NCBI GenBank assembly: GCA_051650305.1
Contig: JBOFIT010000130.1
Span: 1 to 44,787 of the forward strand
DNA from: JBOFDK01 sp051650305
GTDB lineage: Bacteria; Bacillota; Clostridia; Lachnospirales; Cellulosilyticaceae
DNA length: 44,787 bases
Reading direction: 5' to 3'
The position numbers and the translations under genes were made by a program. The notes beneath the pieces are model-generated. The model did no database searches. It worked only from the letters and a program-made list of their open reading frames with translations, and was not told the origin of the DNA. Below, piece after piece: positions 24,028 through 31,785 of this stretch (position 1 is its first letter; the number at the start of each line of letters is the position of its first letter).

Positions 24028-24037
24028 GGCAGCTTTT
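24012..24037. terminator. Bidirectional terminator between mocR-type gene and cwlD
   Basis: AAAAGCTGCC (24012-24021) pairs with GGCAGCTTTT (24028-24037), 6-base loop. The plus-strand stop (24025-24027) is in the loop and the cwlD stop (24036-24038) in the right arm. Confidence 0.9.
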
Positions 24038-24746
24038 ATTGTGCTTTTATATCTTCTGTTTGTTCAAAGAAACTAACGATGCCACGATAAATCGCCCATG
24101 CCATCTTATCTTGATAAGCATCGCTTACAAGCAATGCTTCCTCTTCTTCATTTGTAAGAAACCCACATTCAATGATAATACCTGGCATCTCACTTACTTT
24201 TAACACATAGTAATCTTTACTGCTTTTTATTTTGCGAGTGTTATTACTATCTGCAAAATCTTGAATAGCTTTTTGTACATTAGAAGCTAAGAGCTTTGCT
24301 TCTTCCGAATCTTTATAATAGAAAACCTGTGCACCTCTTACTTGTGGCTGAGTAAATGCATTTTGATGAATGCTTATAAGCACATCAGCTTCACTTACCT
24401 CCATCACTTGTTTACGATGACTCATGTCTTTTCTCTTATGGGTGTTGCCTCCTGGTCCTTCTAGGTAGCTATCATCTGTACGTGTCATAATGACCGTTGC
24501 TCCTGATTGCTCCAAGTAATTCTTTAATTTCATGGCGATTTGCAAGTTGATTTCATCTTCATGCACGCCCTTAGAGCCTACCTTTCCAGGGTCATGTCCA
24601 CCATGTCCGGGGTCAATCACAATGACTTTTGAAGCCGTTGCTAACCCAAATGTTTCTGCACTTGTATTTGCAAATTTGAGATATGTACAAAATCCTATTA
24701 AACAGATAAATAAGACGACCATCATGTTATTGCTATGTTTTTTCAC
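24036..24746 (-). CDS. cwlD: N-acetylmuramoyl-L-alanine amidase CwlD, 236 aa
   Basis: Zinc amidase (Amidase_3) that, with a deacetylase, makes muramic-delta-lactam in the spore cortex. A membrane signal segment lies at the N-terminus (NMMVVLFICLIGFCTYL). The zinc ligands and catalytic residues are visible in VIVIDPGHGGHDPG, EDEINLQIA, ISIHQNAF and GIIIECGFLTNEEE. A GTG start at 24746 is preferred because AAGGAAGG lies seven bases upstream; an ATG at 24770 lacks a well-placed site. Calling it CwlD rather than a vegetative amidase rests on size, the short N-terminal anchor and the lack of wall-binding repeats. Confidence 0.9.
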   Translation of the reverse strand: MKKHSNNMMVVLFICLIGFCTYLKFANTSAETFGLATASKVIVIDPGHGGHDPGKVGSKGVHEDEINLQIAMKLKNYLEQSGATVIMTRTDDSYLEGPGGNTHKRKDMSHRKQVMEVSEADVLISIHQNAFTQPQVRGAQVFYYKDSEEAKLLASNVQKAIQDFADSNNTRKIKSSKDYYVLKVSEMPGIIIECGFLTNEEEEALLVSDAYQDKMAWAIYRGIVSFFEQTEDIKAQ

Positions 24747-24815
24747 ATTAGCACCTTCCTTACCATACATTGTCCTCTTTTCATTGTATTAGTAAGGAGG
24801 CTATTTCATTCCTGT

Positions 24816-25799
24816 TTACCCCAGTATTTGGTCAATTTCTGTTATTTCTTCTTCTGAGAACGCAAGGTTCTCTAAAGCCTGTACATTCTCTCTAATCTGA
24901 GACACTTTGCTTGCACCAATTAAAGCTGATGTCACACCACCTGGACGCAAAGTCCATGCAATAGCCATCTGTGCTAAAGTCTGGTTACGCTTTTGCGCCA
25001 GCACATTTAGCTGCTCGATCTTTTCCATAACTTCTTCAGTGATTTGACCTTCCTTTAAGTGACCATGAGCTTTAGCTGCTCTTGAGTCCTCTGGTATCGT
25101 CCCACCTAAGTACTTATTGGTAAGTAACCCTTGTGCTAATGGACAAAATGCGATAGAGCCAATGCCTTCTTGTTTTAATGTATCTGTCAAGCCATCTTCT
25201 ATCCAGCGATTTAGCATGGAATACGACGGTTGATGTATAAGGCAAGGTACCCCCATACCTTTTAAAATGCTAGAAGCCTTCTTGGTGTCCAGTGGATTGT
25301 AACTAGAAATCCCCACATATAATGCTTTTCCTTGATGAACAGCCGTTGCAAGTGCACCCATAGTCTCTTCAAGGGGTGTATCCGGATCTCTTCTATGTGA
25401 ATAAAAAATATCTACATAATCAAGCCCCATACGCTTTAAGCTCTGGTCTAAGCTTGCTAGTAAGTATTTTCTAGAGCCAAAGTTCCCATAAGGTCCTGGC
25501 CACATGTCCCATCCTGCTTTTGTAGAAATCAATAATTCATCGCGGTAACCGTAGAGCTCTTGCTTTAGTATCTTTCCAAAAGTTTCTTCGGCTGATCCTG
25601 GTGGTGGTCCATAATTATTCGCTAAATCAAAATGTGTAATACCTAAATTAAAAGCCTCTATAATCATCTCTTTACTATTTTCATATGTATCTACCCCACC
25701 AAAGTTATGCCATAACCCTAGTGATACAGCTGGTAATAAAATGCCACTATTTCCACATCTGCGGTAAAGCATTTTATCGTATCTATTTGACTGAATCAT
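24816..25799 (-). CDS. Aldo/keto reductase, YghZ/Kv-beta-like, 327 aa
   Basis: NAD(P)H-dependent oxidoreductase with a TIM-barrel fold, closest in appearance to L-glyceraldehyde-3-phosphate reductase (YghZ/GpsA-type). The catalytic tetrad is visible: Asp and Tyr in FDLANNYGPPPGSAEETFG, Lys in LISTKAGWDMWPGPYG, His in IFYSHRRDPDTPLEETM. The cofactor-binding end GASKVSQIRENV is present. The start follows GGAGGG by six bases. The neighbours give no clue to the substrate, so methylglyoxal or sugar aldehyde detoxification is only a guess. Confidence 0.93.
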   Translation of the reverse strand: MIQSNRYDKMLYRRCGNSGILLPAVSLGLWHNFGGVDTYENSKEMIIEAFNLGITHFDLANNYGPPPGSAEETFGKILKQELYGYRDELLISTKAGWDMWPGPYGNFGSRKYLLASLDQSLKRMGLDYVDIFYSHRRDPDTPLEETMGALATAVHQGKALYVGISSYNPLDTKKASSILKGMGVPCLIHQPSYSMLNRWIEDGLTDTLKQEGIGSIAFCPLAQGLLTNKYLGGTIPEDSRAAKAHGHLKEGQITEEVMEKIEQLNVLAQKRNQTLAQMAIAWTLRPGGVTSALIGASKVSQIRENVQALENLAFSEEEITEIDQILG

Positions 25800-25891
25800 G
25801 ATGTTCCCTCCTTCTCATCTTTCCTATCATACTACTTATTGTGGCTTATTTCTATACTCTTTTGTGTTAAATACTTGTTTATACAGAAAAA

Positions 25892-25912
25892 ACCATGCAG
25901 TTTATGCATGGT
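25892..25912 (-). terminator. Terminator of the GH18 gene
   Basis: ACCATGCA (25892-25899) and TGCATGGT (25905-25912), 5-base loop, followed by TTTTT on the minus strand. Confidence 0.85.
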
Positions 25913-25919
25913 CTTCTCG

Positions 25920-27593
25920 TTATTTTACTTGTTGTAATGATTCCCATACAGTCGCATCTTCTAGCCCTAGCTTCCATACAGCGTATCCTGCTAAATTATG
26001 TGCTTCAATCATACGCACACGTTCAGCAATACTTTCCTTATCTTCTAGCCATACTTTATACACTGTATCCCCTTCGGTTACTTGTGCATAGTACTGCTTA
26101 TGCTCATCATCATAAACTGGTGTTACACCCCAGCTAGTTACCTTCTTCTGTGCTGATACCATACCATGAGGTGTTGATTTAAGTCCATCAGCTGTCTCTT
26201 CCCATATACGTGTAAAGAATGGTATACCCAGCACTAGTTTTTCACTTGGTACTTCTTTTAAGTTAAGGGTTATACCTTCTTCTACCCATCTAAGGCCTGA
26301 GGTTGGTCCTGCTTGTTCAGAACCTGACCAGTGCTGGTCATATGCCATCACGATGAAATAATCCACCACTTCGCCTATTTTATCTCTTTGATAATGCTTC
26401 GACCACGCAGATGGCATATATACATCTACAGATACTGTTGCCCCAATCGCTTGCATTTGTGGATAAAGCTCGCGCATAAACTGTACCCATTCACGCCCAA
26501 AGTCTGCTTGTATATTCTCGATATCGATATTAATCCCATCTAAACCATACTTCTGCACGAAGTCTATTAACTGATTGATAACGTGCTGACGCTTCTTTGT
26601 ACTTGTTAGAATCTCTCTTGTATATTGAGGCTGTGTAAAATTATGGCTCATTAGTGCCCATACTTGAAGTCCTCTTTGCTTTGCTGCTGCCACATAATCT
26701 GGGTGTCCTCTATCGATTAAGTTACCCTCTGCATCTGCAAATTCGAACCATGTAGGCGCGATGACGTTAGCACCTTGCATCTTCGTATACTTCCCACTAT
26801 TCCAGTTACCTGGTGTACGTACTGTCATTTGGTCCCACGCTAGTTTTACTTTATCATCTAGTGGTTTCGCAATAGGCTTCGCAGTGAACTGCTTGTCCTC
26901 TTTAATCTGCGTCTTACCTTCTAGCGCCACATCCTTTTCTTTCATATAACCCACGATGCCATTTTCATTTCTTACACGTAGGTAGCCATTCTCACCACTA
27001 TAAATCACCACTTGATGACCTTTTTCCATCTTATCTGTGATGACTGCTTTCTTATCTGGTCTCGTTCTGATGACAGCTTTCTTGGCTTTAACCACACCTG
27101 TTTGCTTTTCTGTGTGTAGATTAGAAGCTACTATGAGCCTTCCATCTGCCCCTTTTGTCACTTCGAATCCATAGACTTCTTCTAAATACTCTTCTCCCAC
27201 ATACAACTTATCCCCTTGTTGTATATATTCTATCTGACGGTCAGATGCTTTGTTATTTACTGTCACCTGATTCGTTCCTATATTTATGCGAATGACTTCT
27301 TCCACATTTGTAATGGTTAGTATATTTTCTGCTACATCATAATACACTCTTTCATTTACATTCTGTGCTACCCATTCACTATCTATATAAATCCTGTCGT
27401 TTTCTTCAATAATAGGCTTTACCCAATCCACACGCGTATCTTCATACACCATATTTTGTTGGTCACTTTTGAACTCATCAAAATATGTAAGTGGATCTAC
27501 TTCTTGCGTTTCAGACGTATTACCAATAATTCCTAAGCCTACAGCCCCAAGTACTATACAGCCTATAATAAATAGCAATATTTTTTTTAGCAT
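25920..27593 (-). CDS. Membrane-anchored GH18 glycosidase with copper-amine-oxidase-like and SH3 domains, 557 aa
   Basis: Probable peptidoglycan- or spore-related glycosidase outside the membrane. Residues 5-24 form a signal anchor. Residues about 60-155 resemble a copper-amine-oxidase N-terminal (stalk-type) domain, and 165-225 a bacterial SH3 domain (AVIRTRPDKKAVITDKMEKG, GYLRVRNENGIVGYM). The GH18 barrel runs from about 245 to 555. Its active-site motif is DGINIDIE at 352-359: the catalytic Glu359 and Asp357 are kept while Asn replaces one Asp of DxxDxDxE, as in Bacillus YaaH/YdhD-like enzymes. It is therefore more like spore-cortex GH18 enzymes than chitinases. A TGC-extended -10 TATACT (27616-27621) lies upstream. 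Confidence 0.9.
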   Translation of the reverse strand: MLKKILLFIIGCIVLGAVGLGIIGNTSETQEVDPLTYFDEFKSDQQNMVYEDTRVDWVKPIIEENDRIYIDSEWVAQNVNERVYYDVAENILTITNVEEVIRINIGTNQVTVNNKASDRQIEYIQQGDKLYVGEEYLEEVYGFEVTKGADGRLIVASNLHTEKQTGVVKAKKAVIRTRPDKKAVITDKMEKGHQVVIYSGENGYLRVRNENGIVGYMKEKDVALEGKTQIKEDKQFTAKPIAKPLDDKVKLAWDQMTVRTPGNWNSGKYTKMQGANVIAPTWFEFADAEGNLIDRGHPDYVAAAKQRGLQVWALMSHNFTQPQYTREILTSTKKRQHVINQLIDFVQKYGLDGINIDIENIQADFGREWVQFMRELYPQMQAIGATVSVDVYMPSAWSKHYQRDKIGEVVDYFIVMAYDQHWSGSEQAGPTSGLRWVEEGITLNLKEVPSEKLVLGIPFFTRIWEETADGLKSTPHGMVSAQKKVTSWGVTPVYDDEHKQYYAQVTEGDTVYKVWLEDKESIAERVRMIEAHNLAGYAVWKLGLEDATVWESLQQVK

Positions 27594-27615
27594 GCTCTTA
27601 CCTCCTTCTTCGGTA

Positions 27616-27624
27616 AGTATAGCA
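27616..27624 (-). promoter_or_regulatory. Extended -10 promoter of the GH18 gene
   Basis: Minus strand TGCTATACT (27616-27624), about 22 bases before the start codon, with a strong ribosome site GAAGGAGG between. The -35 region is poor, as is common with TGn-extended promoters. Confidence 0.5.
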
Positions 27625-27861
27625 TATTCTTCTGTTAGATAACATTAAAATATACTTAAGGTACATTAGTATTTATTACAAATTTTTTATCATTCTATAG
27701 GAAATAAAATATTATACTTCTTCATATAATGCACTAAGAGCAATTATGGCCATTATTTGATAGATTTATCCTCTTTACTTTTAATAAGCATTACCTTATA
27801 CTAATTTATATCTTTATGCACTTTTAATAAACCCGTGACTGAACGAAAGGATGTGAGTTGT

Positions 27862-28542
27862 ATGAAAATCGAAAAAATTAGCGATACACAAATCCAGGTC
27901 ACTCTTAATCCTTCTGATTTACAAAATAGAGATATTAAAATAAGTGAATTAGCCTATGGTTCTAGCAAAGCTCAATCACTTTTTAGAGATATGATGACAC
28001 AGGCTTACGAAGACTTCGGCTTCGAAACTGAAAATGTCCCTCTAATGATTGAAGCTGTTCCGCTTTCTTCAGACAGCATTAAAATTGTTGTTACTAAAGT
28101 TGAAGACCCTTCACAAATTGAAGAAAAACTCGATACAATCGGCGAACGACCTACTCATAGAACCTTTAAGGACCCTGTTGAGGATAGACTGACTGATTTA
28201 GAGCTTATGGGGAAATCTCAAAAGGCAGCTCAGAAAGAGACAGCGATTCAAGCGCAAACTTTCATGTACTGTTTCAAGACATTAGATGATATTTGTTCTG
28301 CTTCACACCATATCAAGCACCTTTACTTCGGTGAAACAAGCCTTTATAAGTACGATGAGAAATTCTTTATGATTTTTCATCCAAACCAAAAGCAAGATAC
28401 ACCAAAAGATGTGGTTCTTTGCAGACTCGATGAATTTGGTCAGCAAGGTATCGTGAGCGATCTAAATGAATATTTCCTAAAAGAACATGGAAAAGTAATG
28501 ATCTCCACTAATGCACTAGATATCTTAACGAAATACCTATAA
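27862..28542 (+). CDS. mecA: MecA family adaptor protein, 226 aa
   Basis: Adaptor that delivers substrates to the ClpC AAA+ protease. The N-terminal domain has MKIEKISDTQIQVTLNPSDLQNRDIKISEL and a substrate-binding region through VPLSSDSIKIVVTKVEDP. A variable linker (residues about 85-125) is followed by the ClpC-binding C-terminal domain (residues about 135-226, MYCFKTLDDICSASHHI). The start at 27862 is set by the conserved first residues; AAAGGA lies ten bases upstream. A possible promoter is TTGATA (27757-27762), 17 bp, TTTAAT (27780-27785). The 268-base gap before the gene shows nothing else. Confidence 0.93.
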   Translation: MKIEKISDTQIQVTLNPSDLQNRDIKISELAYGSSKAQSLFRDMMTQAYEDFGFETENVPLMIEAVPLSSDSIKIVVTKVEDPSQIEEKLDTIGERPTHRTFKDPVEDRLTDLELMGKSQKAAQKETAIQAQTFMYCFKTLDDICSASHHIKHLYFGETSLYKYDEKFFMIFHPNQKQDTPKDVVLCRLDEFGQQGIVSDLNEYFLKEHGKVMISTNALDILTKYL

Positions 28543-28577
28543 AAAAACCCTCTCGCTTATGGCAAGAGGGTTTTTTT
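28541..28577. terminator. Bidirectional terminator between mecA and the DUF1858 gene
   Basis: A7CCCTCT (28541-28553) and AGAGGGT7 (28565-28577) pair perfectly, so it serves both strands. The mecA stop overlaps its left edge. Confidence 0.92.
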
Positions 28578-28588
28578 ATAGGTATTTT

Positions 28589-28795
28589 TTATAATGTTGC
28601 TAAATAATCATTCATTTCTTTAACTAAAACATCAACGTCCATACCGTGTACAGCGCATGCTTCTTCTAAAGATTCCATTTGTGCTGATGGACATCCTAAA
28701 CAGTGCATCCCAGCATTCATAAGAATTGGAATAAGACCTCTATCAACTTGTAAGATCTCACCAATGATCATCTCTTTTGTAACTTGTTTTGCCAT
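28589..28795 (-). CDS. DUF1858 domain protein with CxxC, 68 aa
   Basis: Small protein that is one DUF1858 domain. The family hallmark is visible: VTKEMIIGEIL at the start and AGMHCLGCPSA with Cys32 and Cys35. Function in the family is unknown; a redox or metal-binding role through the CxxC is a common inference, and DUF1858 is often found beside hybrid-cluster or sulfur-handling proteins. The GAAGGAG ribosome site is strong. It is transcribed alone, ending at the mecA-shared terminator. Confidence 0.93.
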   Translation of the reverse strand: MAKQVTKEMIIGEILQVDRGLIPILMNAGMHCLGCPSAQMESLEEACAVHGMDVDVLVKEMNDYLATL

Positions 28796-28889
28796 GACTT
28801 ATCTCCTTCTATAGCTAAAGTTTAAATGGTATTTCCTTCTTTTATTATAAATAGGATACGCCTATTAATCAACTTTTATTCTTACAAGA

Positions 28890-30521
28890 TTAGCCATTTT
28901 GTACTGTAGACATAAGTTTAGGAAGAATTTGTTTCTTACGTGAGTAAACATCTTTCATAAAGACGCTCTCTTCATCCTTCTGCATATCGAATGCACGATC
29001 TGCGATCCACTTCTCTGGGCCTACTGCAATAAGCTCTGAACCACCTACGATAATGTCTGTCACCATAAATACAATGACATCTAAGCTTTCATGTTCGATC
29101 AGCTCGTTCATTTCTGCTAAGATTTCTTCTTTCATCTTGAAGATGCTCTTGAAATCTCCTGTGTTAATCTGTGCTACAGAAGCATTGAATTTACCTAATG
29201 TAAATTGCTTTCTATCGATACCTAATAGTTCTTTCGCACTTACACCCTCTAGTGATGTACCTGCTGCTAAAAGATCCATTCCGTATTGATCGAGATCTAC
29301 TTCTGCAATCTTCGCTAGACGCTTCGCCATTCTCATATCCACTGGTGTACATGTTGGTGACTTGAAAAGAAGTGTGTCTGAGATAATCGCACTAAGCATT
29401 ACCCCTGCAATTTCTCTTGGTGGCATAATGTTGTTTTCTTCATACATTTTAGCCACGATAGTTGATGTACAACCTACTGGTTCTGCTCTTAAAAAGACTG
29501 GTACACCTGTATTGATATTTGCGATACGGTGATGATCGATAATCTCTAGTATCTCTGCTTGTTCGATACCTGGCGCACTTTGTGTTTGCTCATTATGGTC
29601 CACAAGGATTACTTGTTTTTTCTTAATATCAAGAATATGACGCTTAGAGATAATCCCTTTTACAAGGCCTTCCTCGTTAATAATTGGGAAGTGACGATGT
29701 GTCGAATTAAGCATTGTCTCTTTAACTTCATCAATCGTATCACTTGTATCAAAGTATACTAAATCTTGCTTTCCGATAAGATTCTTTACTGAGATACTTT
29801 GTGAAATCATCTTGATTGCCTTAAAGAATGAGTATGGTGTACAAATAATCGCACAACCTTCCTCTGTACCTTTTGGTACATCAAGCTTTTCCATATCTTG
29901 ATCTGTGATAATCACACAGCCAGCTCCTGATTTTAATGCAATCTCTACAAGCTCTTTATTGTTTCCTGTAAGGATAATATCATTTTCATTTAGTTTATCA
30001 TGCTCGCTAATAGATGCTGTCGTATACACATCACCTTGTACATAAGGATGTGGATAATCACCACTAACGATTTTTCCTTCTAATACTGCTGCAATATTCA
30101 CAAAAGGTGTCTTATGCTCTCTAAGTACACTACCATCTGTTAATCCGATGTATGTCTTTGAGATATCTGATACAGATACGACACCTGCTAATTTATGATC
30201 TGGATAAAGCACTGGTGTCATTGGTCTACCACTCTTGGTCATCACATCCCATGCTTTTTTTACAGAATCTACTTGGTAGATTGGTGGTGTCACATAGTAT
30301 TGCATATCGCTTACCTGTGGTTTAATGCTTTCTAGAAGCATTGGCTCCTTCACTTGGAAATACTCAAGAGCAAACTTCGCTTCTTTTCCGATCTTTCCTA
30401 GTCGTGCTGCCTTTACATTATCATAGCCTAGTACACTTTTTAAATGTGCATAAGCAATCGCTGAACATATTGAGTCTGTGTCTGGATTTTTATGTCCAAA
30501 GACGTAGATGTCTTTTCCCAT
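28890..30521 (-). CDS. ppaC: Manganese-dependent inorganic pyrophosphatase with CBS and DRTGG domains, 543 aa
   Basis: Family II pyrophosphatase that drives biosynthesis by splitting PPi. The DHH domain is split by a regulatory insert: catalytic FGHKNPDTDSICSAIAYAHL at the N-terminus, then CBS 1 (MTPVLYPDHKLAGVVSVSDI), a DRTGG domain, CBS 2 (RHFPIINEEGLVKGIISKR), and LVDHNEQ...EIIDHHRIAN plus the DHHA2 domain. This layout matches clostridial CBS-PPases inhibited by AMP/ADP and activated by diadenosine polyphosphates. The ATG at 30521 is preferred: AAAGGAG is six bases upstream, while earlier in-frame starts have none. Confidence 0.95.
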   Translation of the reverse strand: MGKDIYVFGHKNPDTDSICSAIAYAHLKSVLGYDNVKAARLGKIGKEAKFALEYFQVKEPMLLESIKPQVSDMQYYVTPPIYQVDSVKKAWDVMTKSGRPMTPVLYPDHKLAGVVSVSDISKTYIGLTDGSVLREHKTPFVNIAAVLEGKIVSGDYPHPYVQGDVYTTASISEHDKLNENDIILTGNNKELVEIALKSGAGCVIITDQDMEKLDVPKGTEEGCAIICTPYSFFKAIKMISQSISVKNLIGKQDLVYFDTSDTIDEVKETMLNSTHRHFPIINEEGLVKGIISKRHILDIKKKQVILVDHNEQTQSAPGIEQAEILEIIDHHRIANINTGVPVFLRAEPVGCTSTIVAKMYEENNIMPPREIAGVMLSAIISDTLLFKSPTCTPVDMRMAKRLAKIAEVDLDQYGMDLLAAGTSLEGVSAKELLGIDRKQFTLGKFNASVAQINTGDFKSIFKMKEEILAEMNELIEHESLDVIVFMVTDIIVGGSELIAVGPEKWIADRAFDMQKDEESVFMKDVYSRKKQILPKLMSTVQNG

Positions 30522-30563
30522 AACTGTCTCCTTTGGTAAAATTTCTGTCATTTTTTTCAACTT

Positions 30564-30592
30564 AGTATACCTAATATCCCTCTTTTTTTCAA
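30564..30592 (-). promoter_or_regulatory. Sigma-A promoter of ppaC
   Basis: Minus strand: -35 TTGAAA (30587-30592), 17-bp spacer, -10 TATACT (30564-30569). Confidence 0.75.
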
Positions 30593-30643
30593 GTTCAATA
30601 TAGTATTCCTAGTTCTCCTTTATTCTATCATTCATTTACATGA

Positions 30644-31450
30644 TTAATCTGCGCATTTATACGCTACTACCATTCCTAAAATCATCACGATTAAAGACAC
30701 CATCCCTGCACTATTGAATGCAAAGCCTGGATAAATAACGAGTACTGAGCCTATCACTAAGCCAAGGATTGCCATATAAGTGGCTTGATTATATTTTTCA
30801 AGTAAAATTTTTACAAGTTTGATACCGCCAAATAACCCTACTAATACCCCTACACCTGTCACTGCAATGACTGGTAAGTTGAAATGTGTGATGGCATTAA
30901 TCACTGTGTGATAAGTTCCTAAAGTTACCATGATAAATGACCCACTAATACCTGGTATAATCATTGCAAAAGCACTAATAGCCCCTGAAACAAAAAGTCC
31001 TAGTGCAGACCAGAAGTTTTGCTTTAAGACAACCTCTGTAGCTTCTGGATTACCGCTTTGTGCCACAACCATTGCAACCATAATGCCAAAGGTAACGAGG
31101 CAAGGAATCCAGTTCACTGTTCTAATGGCACCTTCTTGCTTAGCATGCTTGATAATCATCGGTATACTTCCTAATATAACCCCAATAAATGCAAATTGTG
31201 TCTGCATTGGATAGTAATCAAAAAGATAAGTAATACCATTACTGAATGCTATAATACCGATACCCACACCAATACCTAGCATCATTAAAAACATGAAGTT
31301 TTGTTTGATTTTCTCCTTGTCCAATGAAACAGCATCTAAAAGCTTATCGTAAATATTCATAACAACAGCCATTGTACCTGCGCTAACACCTGGTATAACG
31401 TTAGAAACGCCTAATACCATTCCAATAAAAACATTCTTTATATGCTCCAT
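30644..31450 (-). CDS. popT: DUF368 polyprenyl-phosphate transporter (PopT-type), 268 aa
   Basis: Integral membrane protein with about eight to nine helices. DUF368 proteins were recently shown to return undecaprenyl phosphate across the membrane for reuse in wall and polymer synthesis. Two inverted family motifs are visible: GVSNVIPGVSAGT near residue 15 and IIPGISGSF near residue 165. The last segment ends MVVAYKCAD. The gene has its own promoter and lies between ppaC and pflB. It would support the wall genes in this window (murC, glmU). Confidence 0.92.
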   Translation of the reverse strand: MEHIKNVFIGMVLGVSNVIPGVSAGTMAVVMNIYDKLLDAVSLDKEKIKQNFMFLMMLGIGVGIGIIAFSNGITYLFDYYPMQTQFAFIGVILGSIPMIIKHAKQEGAIRTVNWIPCLVTFGIMVAMVVAQSGNPEATEVVLKQNFWSALGLFVSGAISAFAMIIPGISGSFIMVTLGTYHTVINAITHFNLPVIAVTGVGVLVGLFGGIKLVKILLEKYNQATYMAILGLVIGSVLVIYPGFAFNSAGMVSLIVMILGMVVAYKCAD

Positions 31451-31493
31451 TTTCTACTCCTTTATATCCATTTTTATACAGTTTCTTCCTATT

Positions 31494-31522
31494 ATTATAC
31501 TCATTTCAAAATGCTAATACAA
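31494..31522 (-). promoter_or_regulatory. Sigma-A promoter of the popT-type gene
   Basis: Minus strand: -35 TTGTAT (31517-31522), 17-bp spacer, -10 TATAAT (31494-31499). Confidence 0.7.
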
Positions 31523-31636
31523 CCTTCCATTTGACATTTGAAATGATTCCCTTGCCTAATTTTCCCGAAACTTACAAACTAATCTAAATTGAACGTTAAA
31601 TTCTTCACATTTTTTAATAAATTTTTGTGTAACATA

Positions 31637-31666
31637 TTGACGTGTATACAGTATACATTATATAAT
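31637..31666 (+). promoter_or_regulatory. pflB promoter with a 7-1-7 palindrome in its spacer
   Basis: -35 TTGACG (31637-31642), 18-bp spacer, -10 TATAAT (31661-31666). The spacer holds the perfect inverted repeat TGTATACAGTATACA (31643-31657). The rest of the 31451-31776 gap is a leader of about 110 bases and AT-rich sequence with nothing else clear. Confidence 0.8.
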
Positions 31667-31785
31667 ATCACTGTAAACAATACTTATTAATAATTATTAT
31701 TAGCTACCAAGTTATTCAGAGTTTATTCTTCTGTGAACTTGCTAATACTAAAATCATATTTATTCATTTAAAGGAGTTGACCATA

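Noticed and set aside
31560..31780. Rex box in the pflB leader
   Set aside because: I looked for TTGTnnA-N4-TnnACAA type sites and found none; the only clean palindrome is the TGTATAC repeat.
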